64,000 bases of DNA. Source: Vanrija pseudolonga. Taxonomy: Eukaryota; Basidiomycota; Tremellomycetes; Trichosporonales; Trichosporonaceae. Every line of letters starts with the position of its first letter. Position 1 is the first letter of the stretch. The position numbers and the translations under genes were made by a program. This document shows, piece by piece, positions 23,833 through 34,163 of this stretch. The stretch lies in the NCBI RefSeq assembly GCF_020906515.1, contig NC_085853.1, positions 1,984,001 to 2,048,000 on the forward strand. Direction: 5' to 3'. A model generated the notes under the pieces. That model worked only from the letters and a program-made list of their open reading frames with translations. It was not told where the DNA came from and made no database searches.

Positions 23833-25455
23833 ATGTCGGGCCTCCAGCGGACAATCAACCACGCGCGCAAGGTCGGCTTCAAGGAGTGGTTCCGCATGAT
23901 GACGTGGGTTTGGTTTGCTGGCGAGCGGACGGGACGGACAGCAACTGACCACTCGGCGCAGGTACATCGGCGACGCCAAGTACGGTACCCACGGTGCGTA
24001 TGCTCGGGCATATCGAGGGCAGGGATGGGAGGGGGAGGAGGTGTCGCGGGTGCGATCTGCGAGGCGACGGTGGTAGGCGGGGACGGAGTGGACGGACGAC
24101 TGGCGATGGACATCGGGACGGACACTACGGCACGGATTCAAGCGACGACGTTGGCGCGACGACGACGAGGGCTGGGTGTCGGCGACGGACGGTCGCCTAC
24201 ACGGAGCACGAGTCGGCGCAGAAGCGGTGCGCGCGTGCAGAGTGGCAGACTCTCCGCGGAGTCGAGTGCCAGCCGACGTCGCGAGCTGTTGCCCACCGAC
24301 CCTCGTCTCCGTTGGTTCCTCCGATGGACGTGGTTCTGCTACGCCGACCTTGTCTCCGTCTGCCATCGCGCTGGTTCCGGTCCTCGAATGTGTGGCCTGC
24401 CTCCGTCTCCGTCGTTACCCCGTTCCTCGCCGCCCAAGCGGTTGTCTCGGTGCAATGGCCTGGCTGGGCGAGGAACAGAACAAGCACCGGCGAGGCACGG
24501 AGCCTCTGTGCCAGTGTTCCGTTGCTCCATGCCTTCATGTGCGCCTTCGTGGGCGTCGGCGCGACAAGCGTTCTCACCACGCTTGGGGCGCGACGCGGGC
24601 CGGCATACCTCTGTGTGCGCGTATCCACGGGGGCCGCGCGCATCGCAGCTCGTCTCCCCTCCCCACGCTCTTCTCCATCCTACTAGCCCCACTCGCACAC
24701 CCGCTAACCCACCCAGTCGGCACCGACCAGTTCGGCAACCGCTACTTCCAGCAGTACGACGCGCGCGAGGAGCTCCCCGGCCGCCAGCGCTGGGTCGACT
24801 ACGCCCAGGACGACTTCAATGCGTCCCAGGTGCCCCGCGGCTGGGCCTCGTGGCTCGCCCACACCCGCCTCGACCCCCCACCCGAGGACCCCATCTACCA
24901 GGCCAGCAAGCAGAAGTGGGAGACGCCTTATGTTGAGAACCTGTGAGTTGGTGCCGAGGGACCGACGATGTGTGGTGGGGCTAGAGGTCGGGCCGTAATC
25001 GTCGGCGGTGTTTGTCGGGCTTGTCAATCCCGGACGTGCATGTGGGTGGTGGAGATTGGCGGGGAGATCGGCGCGCTGTTCCAGACGTCAGCCGTCGATG
25101 GCCGACGAGCGGTCCCAGCGGCAAGTGCGCGACAAGTGCCGTCGGCCACGCGATGAGGTCAGACGAGCGTCTGGAGCTCCAGCTGCGTATGTCCCCCCAC
25201 CAAACAACAAAGAGCAGCCTTGCCTCGGTCTGTCCCGATAAGCCCAGCTGTCGCCAGGACCCGCCGCGATTCGGCAGGCGTCGGCACCTGCTCCACTTCC
25301 TTCTCTAAATAGCCGCACCCATTCACCCACCACAACAACAAGACTTGCCACCACTGACACTTTACAGGACCGGCACTCGCGGCCGCTTCATCACGTACTC
25401 GACGCAGGCCCCCAAGTCGGAGGCGTGGAAGCCCGAGGTCAAGCCCCGCGCATAG
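23833..25455 (+). CDS. NDUFA12: NADH dehydrogenase subunit NDUFA12 (B17.2)
   Basis: An accessory subunit of mitochondrial complex I on the matrix-arm/membrane-arm interface, predicted at 138 residues. Exons are 23833-23903, 23962-23993, 24717-24942 and 25368-25455. They join in frame to give the family order: RTINHARKVGFKEWFRMM, YIGDAKYGTHVGTDQFGNRYF, then ELPGRQRWVDY, the PRGWASWLAHTRLDPP motif and a C-terminal YSTQAPKSEAWKPEVKP. Only 417 of 1,623 nt are coding: introns 2 and 3 are 723 and 425 nt, against 33-70 nt for most others here. Intron 2 carries long open frames on both strands, but these have no domain similarity that I recognise. Confidence 0.92.
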
Positions 25456-26147
25456 ATGGTCGCGTGGGCGTAGTGTAGACGATTATCAATGCATCGGGTT
25501 CGGCAGTGTGCGGGGTTGTGAGGTGAGGGGGGAGCGGTGACGTCTAGAAGGGAGAGGTTCGGCGGTGACGTCGTTGGGTGTGGTGCATATGTTGGCGGGG
25601 GGATTTTCGAGGAATGGGCGGCGCATGCACACACGCCCATGGGCCATGGGCGCTTGAGGGGCACACATTCCGGGCAAGAGGACGAGGACGACGTAGGGCC
25701 CAGCACAAGCACGCTGCGTACGTTGTAGACCGTCGGATGGGGCCGTAGTAGAGGGAGGGCCGAGGGCCGGCGGGCGACGGGTGGGTGTGTGGTGGTCATG
25801 TCATGATCAACAGCCAAGGATGTCAGGGGTGGCGGCCGGTGGGTGCCAAGGGTTGGTTGGGTGGTTCGGGTGTCAGCGGCGCGGTGCGGCGCCACCCAAC
25901 TCGTCAGCGCGTGCAGGAGCGTCACGATGCGCGGCTGCGCGGGGAGCAGCGGCAGCGGCGAGTTGTTACAGAGTTTAGGCAGGAGTGGTGCTACTACGGT
26001 GGCCGTGACGGCGGGCGGCCAACCAGCCAGTCAGTGTGGCAGTGGTCTGTGACGTCACTGGCTGTAAAAAGTTGTCCGGGGTGAAGTAGCCAGAGCGGTG
26101 CTGTGCACTGCGTCACTGGCTGCCTGGCTGCTGCCAAACAAGCCAAG
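25456..26147. other. Intergenic region upstream of PMP3
   Basis: About 690 bp containing G-rich stretches and repeated GGCTG/CAGCC words near 26025-26140. No protein gene was seen. It presumably holds the NDUFA12 terminator and the PMP3 promoter. Confidence 0.5.
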
Positions 26148-26156
26148 TATTTAATA
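26148..26156 (+). promoter_or_regulatory. TATA-like element of PMP3
   Basis: TATTTAATA lies 59-67 nt before the PMP3 ATG, in an otherwise GC-rich region. Confidence 0.5.
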
Positions 26157-26214
26157 CTGACCTGAAACTTCGTCTCCACTCTTTTTCCATCCCAACAAAG
26201 CATCCACCACCACC

Positions 26215-26796
26215 ATGCCTCTTAGTAAGTGGTGCACGCGTGCCCAATCGCGGCGAGCACGAGTAGGGGGAGGAGAACAAGCACGGCGGTGTGGCGGGAT
26301 CTACGCGCGACCGCGGATCCTCGGCCTCCCTCGGCTTGGGTGGCCACTTCACATACTGACCTCGCAGCGTGCGGTGACATCTTCAAGATCATCCTTGGTG
26401 AGTCTGCCTGCTGATAGCTGGACAGAGCTGACCCCGCAGCGATCATCCTCCCGGTAAGCCCCGCGCTCGGCGACGACCGGGCCCGACCCCACCAGAGCCT
26501 TACTGACCCCACCCCCAGCCTCTGGGTGTTTTCCTCGAGCGCGGCTGCGGTGTCGACCTCCTCATCAACATCCTCCTTACCTGCTTGGGCTACATTCCCG
26601 GTGTGAGTCGCGTGTGGGGGCGCAGGACGGAGTGTGGCGGTCCCACCCCCGGGGGTCCTCCCACTCCCGCCACCCACCCTCCTCCTTCGGCCAACCAACT
26701 GACCATCTCTTCAGATCATCCACGCTCTCGTGAGTGCCTTTCCCCGATTTTCCGATTTTCAGCTGACCTTTCAAGTACATTATAGTCAAGTACTAG
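26215..26796 (+). CDS. PMP3: Plasma membrane proteolipid 3 (Pmp3), six exons
   Basis: A 57-residue hydrophobic proteolipid of the Pmp3/RCI2 family that spans the plasma membrane twice and modulates membrane potential and cation tolerance. The deduced protein has the family core CGDIFKIILAIILPPLGVFLERGC, here split between exons, followed by DLLINILLTCLGYIPGIIHALYII and a KY end. Exons are 26215-26224, 26368-26397, 26440-26453, 26519-26602, 26715-26729 and 26776-26796 (10, 30, 14, 84, 15 and 21 nt including stop), all joined by GT/AG introns and summing to exactly 58 codons. Recognition is firm because every exon is needed to rebuild the conserved protein. Confidence 0.93.
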
Positions 26797-28410
26797 CGAG
26801 GCAGCGACATCCTGGGCAGTCGCTGCCTCTTAACGGCCCACCGTACACCTATATTAATGACTCGTGTGTGAAACAGAGTGAAGAGTATGCCGATGCAGTC
26901 TGTTCATGAACGTGGGCGTGGGCTGGCGCGCTGGCCCAGCTAGCGTGGCGCTGGCACGCTGCTATGGTAGCTCGTGTCTACGCATAGTCTCGCGCACTGG
27001 CGCAAATGCCAAGAATTAATTCACAGCGGCGCGCAACGCGCAAACATCCCGTTCGGGGGATGTTCAATGGGTGGGTCGATGCCTGCTCCCCGTCCCTGGG
27101 CCAGGCGGAATGTGTCACAGTGGCAAACGGCCTTGGCAGTGCCACGTGCTGTCGTCGGGGTGCGTAGCCACCTGCTGGTGTCCTGTCTGCCACATACCGC
27201 GCCACTGACGCTCGAGCACTGCCTAGAACAGCAACACACAAGCAGAAATAGGCAGGTGTACGAGAGGGATCTGGGCGGGGCAGGTGGCTAGGCCGCCCCA
27301 CGGAGTGAGTTGGTTGGGTATCAATCACATGGCCCGGCCGAGGGGGGTGGCTGGCGCCCCGGCGTCTGCTGCACCTGGTTCCGTGGAACAGATCTGGGGT
27401 TGGTACGCCGCGCCGAGTCGCACGCCGAGTGATCGTCGTGCCGCGTACGTGTATACGAATGGCATGGAGGCGGCACTGCGGCACTGCATGCGATCGATTG
27501 AGGGGACGCAACGCAACACAACACCACGCTGCGGGCGTGTCACGCGACATTGTCGACGGCAACGACGGGTGTCTCGGAGGCGATGATGCTGCGCACAGCG
27601 CGCACCTACAATGCTACTAGGATAGCCTTGAATGGCTCCACGACTCCTCTCCCACGTCCCCACGTCCCGGGGACTGCACAGCGGGAGCACCTGATACAGG
27701 ATAGGAGGGACCTTATCGTGGCGTGTGGCGCTCGCTGGCTCGTGATAGAGATACGCGGTGTTTGTAGTCTGTGGGCTAGTCACCGTTTGGCGCGTCGAGG
27801 ACTCTCGACCAACTGGCGCTTGTTTCTTCCCCTCCCCACTCGCCACTTGCGACTGTGCCAGGTCTGCTCACTCAGACAGTCCTAGCCCATCCCCACTCGC
27901 GTCGCCGAACCACCCACGAGCCCACCGCACGGAGGTCGGCACCCCGACTAAACCGTTTCACTCAACCTCGCTTCGCTTCGCCACATCCGGCCCCGGGTAA
28001 GCTTTACCCGGGCATACATACCCTGCCACTAATCCTAATCAAACCTCCTGCCCCGCCTAAATGGCGATTACTATTATTATGTATCGCAATCGCTCATCAT
28101 CGGCGGCCTTGGCACTCGCTCCTCGGCCCGAAGCACCACCTCCGTCTCAAGCGAGGCGAGGTGACACGCACGCCGCGCATGGTGTTCACGGGCTCCGCGC
28201 ACACCTCACCCCACCCCCGCGCACGCCCCGTTCTTCTCGGCCTGCACCTCGGTCCCTCTTTACCCCGGCCAACCGGGGACGTGCCGACCGAGCAATCTGA
28301 GCAAGCGTGATATATCCTTTTTTTTCTGAAGTCGAGCTCACTCATCTTCCATCTCACCTGCTCCCTCCCACTCGCTCCCCACACAAACTAACTCACACTC
28401 GCTCACAACC
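26797..28410. other. 1.6-kb interval upstream of the acyl-CoA ligase gene
   Basis: No credible protein gene was seen. Frames up to about 190 codons on the minus strand are Arg/Ala/His-rich with no domain. A GATATATCC word near 28309 and a pyrimidine-rich stretch before the ATG at 28411 look like promoter and leader of the ligase gene. Confidence 0.5.
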
Positions 28411-30195
28411 ATGACAATCTACACGTCGCACTGGGACGCGCCGGCCCTCCCCGAGACGTCCATCTTCACGTACCTCTTCCCCGACAGCGCGGCCGACTCG
28501 CCGCTCGAGCGCTTCGACCCCGCGCTCCCCGCGTTCATCTCGCCCCTCACCGACACGACCGTGTCCCGTGCCCAGCTCAAAGAGAACGCCCTCCGCCTCG
28601 CGTCGGGCCTCCGCAAGCTCGGCCTGAAAAAGTACGACACGGCCTGCGTGTGGGGCGCCAACTCTCTCCCGTGGATCAGCGCCGTGTTCGGCCTCATCGC
28701 CGCCGGCGTGACCGTCACCCCGGCCAATGTCGCCTAGTGAGTCGATGTGGCATGAGACACTTGGCACACTCACTAACGCTCGTGCTAGCGAGTCCCATGA
28801 AATCGCCCACCAGATCAACGACTCGGGCGCGAGCCTCCTGTTCGTCGACCCCGCAAACCTCATCACCTTCGAGAAGGCCAAGCCGAACCTGAGGAACATC
28901 TTCCCCGCCTCGCGCATCGTCCTCCTCTGCCGCACCGAGGACAAGCCCGAGATCTCGCCCTACAAGTCGGTGTACGAGCTCTTTGGCGATGTCGCGCCTG
29001 CTGAGCGCTTCGTCGGCCAGGACGCCATCAACTCGGCCGCATGGCTCTGCTACTCATCCGGCACGACCGGCCTCCCCAAGGGCGTCGTGACCACCCACCA
29101 CAACCTCACCAGCCAGCTCCAGGCGCTCAACGTCATGCACGAGCCACTCAAGAGCGGTGAGGACTCGGTGCTCGGTATCCTCCCCCTCTCGCACATCTTT
29201 GGTGCCATCATTGTCCTCCTCCAGCCCATCACCGTCGGTGTCCCCGTCATCGTCCTCCCCAAGTTTGAGGAGGTGTCGGTGTACAGTGCTATCCAGAAGG
29301 TGAGGAAGAATCGAGAGTTCCGCTGACATTGCAGTACAAGATCACTTACTCCCTCGTCGTCCCTCCCATCCTCATCGTCATGCTCCACTCGCAGATCTCC
29401 AAGAACTACGACCTGTCGTCGCTCAAGGCGCTGTTGTCCGGCGCCGCCCCGCTCTCCAAGGAGCTCTGCACAGAGTTCAAGAAGCGCTACCCCGACTTCA
29501 AGCTCGCCCAGGGCTACGGCATGACCGAGACGTCGCCCGTTATCATGAGCATGACGGCTGCCGACGGCGCCGCCCACGAGGGCCAGTGTGGCCGCCTCAT
29601 CCCGACTTGGGAGGCGCGCCTCGTCAAGGAGGACGGCGAGAATGCCAGCAAGCCTGGCGAGTCGGGCGAGCTCTGGGTTCGCGGCCCCAGCACGATGAAG
29701 GGCTACCACAACAACACGGAGGCCAACGACAAGTCGTTTGCCGAGGGGCGGTGGTTCAAGACTGGCGACGTGTTGACAAGGACCGAGGACGGCTGGTACC
29801 AGGTCGTCGACCGTGTCAAGGAGCTCATCAAGTACAAGGGCTTCCAGGTGCCGCCCGCCGAGCTCGAGGCGCTCCTGCTCACCAACCCTGACGTGGTCGA
29901 CGTCGGTGTCATTGGCGTCTGGGACGAGTCGCAGGCGACCGAGCTGCCGCGCGCGTACGTCGTCGCCAACCCGCGCCTGGGCCTCAAGCCGGACGGCTAC
30001 GCAAAGTTTACGCGTGACATTGGCGCATGGGTCGCTGCGCGTGTCGCCCCGCAGAAGAAGCTGCGCGGCGGCGTGGTCGTCATCGCCGCCATCCCCAAGT
30101 CGCCCTCAGGCAAGATCCTGCGCAAGGACCTGCGCAAGCGCGCCGAGGAGGAGATCAAGGCCGCGGGCGGTCTCAAGACCGACTCGAGGTTGTAA
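28411..30195 (+). CDS. Acyl-CoA/4-coumarate-CoA ligase-like AMP-forming enzyme with PTS1
   Basis: A predicted 565-residue adenylate-forming (ANL) enzyme that activates a carboxylic acid to its acyl-AMP and then acyl-CoA. Core motifs are intact: the P-loop YSSGTTGLPKGV, LPLSHIFG, the GYGMTETSP motif, the TGDVL aspartate motif, the hinge and GFQVPPAELE region (VDRVKELIKYKGFQ), and the catalytic Lys in SPSGKILRKDLRKR. Introns are 28737-28788 and 29300-29334 (35 nt). The protein ends in Ser-Arg-Leu, a canonical type-1 peroxisomal signal, so it most likely works in peroxisomes. The best family match by eye is the 4-coumarate-CoA-ligase-like/long-chain acyl-CoA clade. The acid substrate is not evident. 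Confidence 0.9.
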
Positions 30196-30739
30196 GAGTA
30201 GACTGTAGTTATAGAGCAGATCTTGGACCGATTGCATGCTAGCAGCGACGTCGCCCCGTCTATTGATACCTTGCCTCCCCGCCGCCGTCTATTCTTACCT
30301 CACACCACATGCGACAACCCTGTCCAGTCCACTGTCCATCGGTCCGACACTGGTCCGAACAAGCACAGACCATTCGCCGTCGCGCGCAGGGCCCGGTCAC
30401 GAGCATAGATCTATGGGCACTGGTGGTGCCCCGACGAGCTGCGCGCAGGACGAGAGGGAGTGAGCGGCGGGCGACGATCCTCTTGGCGTTGCACGATCTC
30501 CGATAAATGTCCAGATCGGCGTGCGTCGTCGCGTCTAGGTCAATACCCCGCATGGTGCACGCGACGCGACGCTCCATTGCATGCGCACTAAAATATAATC
30601 ACTAGAAGAGACACTGGACAGCACACTATTACAACCAGAGGGGAGGCCGACGAGCCGAGACCAGAGAACCGAGGCAGAAACCCATAACCCATGACCGACG
30701 AGAACCAACAATCTACCGAGCACAACCAAAGGCACCCTC
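30196..30739. other. Convergent 3' intergenic interval
   Basis: About 540 bp between the stops of the ligase (+) and the GATA-factor gene (-). No gene was seen. Confidence 0.5.
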
Positions 30740-31965
30740 CTATCCCTTGGCGTTTGCGGCCGCCTGTGCGGCCTTCTCCTCTGCCTTCTTCTTCTTCCTG
30801 AGCATCTTCATGTGCACGAGGCCCTGTGGGGTTGGTCAGCAGGGTTCCACCCAGACAACGACGACCACACTCACACAGGCATTGCACAGTGTCCTCGGGC
30901 CAAGCGGTCCACGACGCCATTCAGGCGTCTCGGTCGCGCCGCACCCACGGCAGTAGGTCGCTGGCCGCTCCTTCTCGCCGCCGTTGGACGCCCTGGCGCG
31001 CTTGGGCTCGGGGGCGCCGCCTGACGGACGGCTCGCGGCGGCCCTCATGGGGCCTCCGGCGGGGGCGACCTGTATCCTTCCTGACAGATAGTCGGCGGCC
31101 GAGTTGGCGCAGTCGACGATGGAGCGGTACGGCTGTCCCGAGGCGGAGGGGCCTTGGTGATCGGCAGGACGGATGTGAGGGATCGCAGCTTGGATGTGCC
31201 TGTATGCGAGGAGTGCCTAAGAAGATCAACCGTGTTAGCGGAGAGATCGTCGGATCGACAGCGTGGGTTCTTTCTCACCTGGGCAAACTCTTGGGGGCCG
31301 ACGTGACCGAGGTCATTGCGCTGCCAAGGATCTGTTGCTGGCTCGCCTGTGGGGAACGGGGTAGCGTAGGGCTGGGCGGGGTAGTGGGGGTTGTAGGCGT
31401 TGAAGTCGGGGAAGTTGGATCCCAGGCCGGTGGGGTAGATGGACGTCATGCTGGGGTAGCCTGTGGGTTGAAGACCAGGGGGAGCGTACTGGTCCTGCTG
31501 ATAGGTTGACTGCTGCTGCATTATATAGCTCGACGACGAAGGTGTCTGGTCGACGGCGGCGTCGTCACGGTCGTTCCCGGAAAAGTCGGGCCGTCGAGGG
31601 GAGAGTCGCTTGACCTCTTCGGAAAGGGAGGACGTTTGCCACAGGTTTGAAGTGTCGCCCTCGGCGGAGTGTAAGGGTTCGAGCTTGATGTCTGGCCAGC
31701 CGTTGAGCTGGGACGAGGTGGTCCACTCGGGTGGCGAGCTCACTGGCGGGGGAGTCACGGGTGAGAGCGAGAAGTAGGAGCGCTCAGAGGAAGGTGTGAC
31801 GTGCGGGGGCTGCTGGAGCGAGTCGTGTGTTGTCCAGTCGAAGGATGGCGAGTGCCAGCCGCTTTCGTACGAGGGTGGTTGGAGCGTGTATGTGAACGCC
31901 GAGGGGGCGGGTTGTGAAGAAGAAGAAGAAGTAGGAGGAGACGACGACGAGCAAGTCTGAGTCAT
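30740..31965 (-). CDS. GATA-type zinc-finger transcription factor
   Basis: A predicted DNA-binding regulator. The long N-terminal part is disordered and rich in Ser, Pro, Thr, Tyr and Gln, as in activation regions. One GATA finger lies near the C-terminus: C-x2-C-x18-C-x2-C with TPEWRRGP and LCNAC, followed by GLVHMKM and the basic run [10 protein letters not shown]. The 18-residue loop is that of the White-collar-2-like fungal subclass rather than the AreA/NIT2 17-residue type; no PAS domain is visible. Introns lie at about 31279-31218 and 30887-30825; the second splits the gene right after the last finger Cys codon. The start is at 31965. A leader intron at 32142-32208 is also seen. The target pathway is unknown. 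Confidence 0.82.
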
Positions 31966-32141
31966 GGAGGAGAGGGAGACGGCGAGGCGTGCGTACTTTG
32001 GGTGCGCGTGCGGCGCGCGGCGCGGGGTGGGTGAGACGGACGGCTGTTGCCAGGCCGGGACGGACTATGCCGAGCAGGCTGTGCGGCGTAGCGGCGTTGA
32101 TGCGGATAAGACTTGTTAGGGAAAGTCCCAGGAGTCCGGTT

Positions 32142-32208
32142 CTGCAGGAGTTAATTATGGGCGAGACGGAGAGAGAGGGAGGTGGGGGGTGGGAGAAAGA
32201 AGACTTAC
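32142..32208 (-). other. 5'-leader intron of the GATA-factor gene
   Basis: On the minus strand the donor GTAAGT begins at 32208 and the acceptor CCTGCAG ends at 32142, with an ATTAAC branch-like word 10 nt before the acceptor. It lies 177 nt upstream of the ATG. Confidence 0.55.
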
Positions 32209-32210
32209 GG

Positions 32211-32242
32211 CGGGGAGGGGGGGAGGGGGGGGGGGGGGGGGG
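32211..32242. repeat. Poly-G tract
   Basis: An interrupted run of G ending in 18 consecutive G (32225-32242), immediately upstream of the leader intron of the GATA-factor gene. It would be poly-C in the transcript and could form a quadruplex on the + strand. Confidence 0.9.
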
Positions 32243-34163
32243 TCGCTCAGGTACAGCAATGACGAAGTGGGAGGGGGAGTGGAAGGAAGGAGCGGTGGAC
32301 GGAGGGGGGGAAGGGTCAAACTCGCGGGGTGAGGGCGGGTTCGACGGACAGCGTTTTAACGAACAGCTGGGGAGGTGTGTGATAGGTTTATTGTTCTCAA
32401 CGCAGAGAACGAGGAGGACGACGAGCAGTGGAGAGGGGTCCGTGTGTAGGTGTGGGTGTGGGTGGTGGTTGTTCTATGGTGGCTGGCTGGCTGCAGCTGG
32501 CGGGGCAAAGTCTCAGAGCTACTCAAAGGCGGTGACGATCCAAGCGCCGCCTTCGAGGTGGTGGTTATATCTGTGTCCTGTTGTTGGCCAGCCAGTCGAG
32601 CGAGAGCAAGGTGACCCAAGCAGCAGCAGCCGGCAGCAGGTGCATTGCAACAAATCCCCTCATCTCGTCCTCGTCCTCCTCAGGCAGCAAGCAGGCAGCG
32701 GCGGCGGCGGCGGTTGTGACGACTGCTGCGCAATTCGACAACTAGCTATGTCGCACTCCCTCTCACTTCTGATGCGCCTCCCTCCCACCCTCCCTCTGCC
32801 CCTCTGGCCCTCTGGCCCCGCGCGCATCGCGTCACAATCTCTTCTCTGGCCCCGGTACTCGAGCCTGTGGAGACTGTAGGTGTCCCTTTGGCATTCCCTG
32901 GGTGGGTGGGTTGGCTGGAAGGAGGCAGCTGGCAAGGCTGCTGGGCAACAGCAGCTGGACCAGGCCAGCTGGACATTTGGAAGGACGGCAGCTGCGAGGT
33001 GTTGTGCAGCTGCTCGGCTCCTCTCCTTCCTTCCGCCCCCCTGCCATGAGCCTCGCTGCCCACCCACTGTACCCCTTCTGGGGGCTTTACGCCATTCAAG
33101 CACAGCGCAGCAGCAGTATACTCCGAACAAAGTGTCAGGCATCAGACGCCAGAGACGCCAGCAGCCACCCACGCCCAGGGCCCACCCCAGCATTCCCATT
33201 CCTCGGTCGCGGAACCTACCCTCGACGGCACAAGACTGAGAGAGTCTGGAACTTTTGGCATTTGCCCGACGACCGAAACATTTTCCATCAACTGTCCCTG
33301 GGCCGATTTGAATAAACAAGAAGTCGTCGTGGCGATTGAAAGATTTCGTAACAACAGGTGGGGGTCGCATTAAATAGCGGAAGTATAAAACACAATTAAA
33401 CATAATCAATTTCAACGTAGGCGACAAGCCTTTGGGCGCCGCCATTTGGCCCTCATGGCCTAAACGCAGACACCGAACAAACCACGAGTTCCCAAGAATA
33501 AACACCACATTGGCCACAACACGACTGCGCACCACGGGCACCAAGGGCGGCGGCTCCTGTTGCCTCGGGGCCCACGGCATGCCCCTCGTTTCCGCTCCTG
33601 ATTCTTCGGCAGTTCTCACGTCCCTCCTCACCCTCTCATGCCATGACACAACACACCTCACGAATGACACAAAACGCTCCAAGCCACTCACAGATCCCAC
33701 ATCTCACAGACCGGTGCAAACCTACTCCATCCAACCAGTGCTCGCTTGTCTGCGGATCTCCGTGTTTTATGTAAGCTGTGCGGCGTCGATCAGTTGTGTC
33801 TAGTCGGAAGCGGTGTTGTGGCGACGCCGGTGGCGATCTCGGCGTCGGGTTGGCTGGGGTTGTGCGAGTGGTGGGGTGGGTGCCTTCTGTGGTGAGTTTA
33901 TGTGCCATCAGGCGCGCGTTCAAACCAACGCCATACCACGTCACTGTGAGCGAGACGATCCAGACCGCACCGCCACAATTACACCAGCCAAGAGACTGAG
34001 AAAGCATATCTGCATGAAAGAGGAAGGATAAGGAGGATATCCGCAGGCATGGCTGGGGATAAGACTGTCTTGGCAGAGCCGTTGATAATTCACATAGGTC
34101 CGTAGCGGTGCTGCTGACGCCAGAGGAGGCAGGCGCGTTGGCGCGAAAGACGCCGTGACATAC
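32243..34163. other. 1.9-kb gene-poor interval upstream of the GATA factor
   Basis: Between the GATA-factor leader and the 3' end of the multicopper oxidase gene. A 346-codon frame exists on minus at 32660-33700, but its translation lacks any domain and has frequent Cys/Trp/Arg runs typical of chance frames. CAG/GCTGG-rich words occur at 32480-33010. Confidence 0.5.

Noticed and set aside
24176-24946. Long + frames running through NDUFA12 intron 2 into exon 3
   Set aside because: The intronic part has no domain and the spliced protein matches NDUFA12 exactly across the junction.
32660-33700. 346-codon minus frame in noncoding DNA
   Set aside because: No domain, odd Cys/Trp/Arg composition, no support from splice or start context, and it overlaps a CAGC/GCTGG-rich tract.
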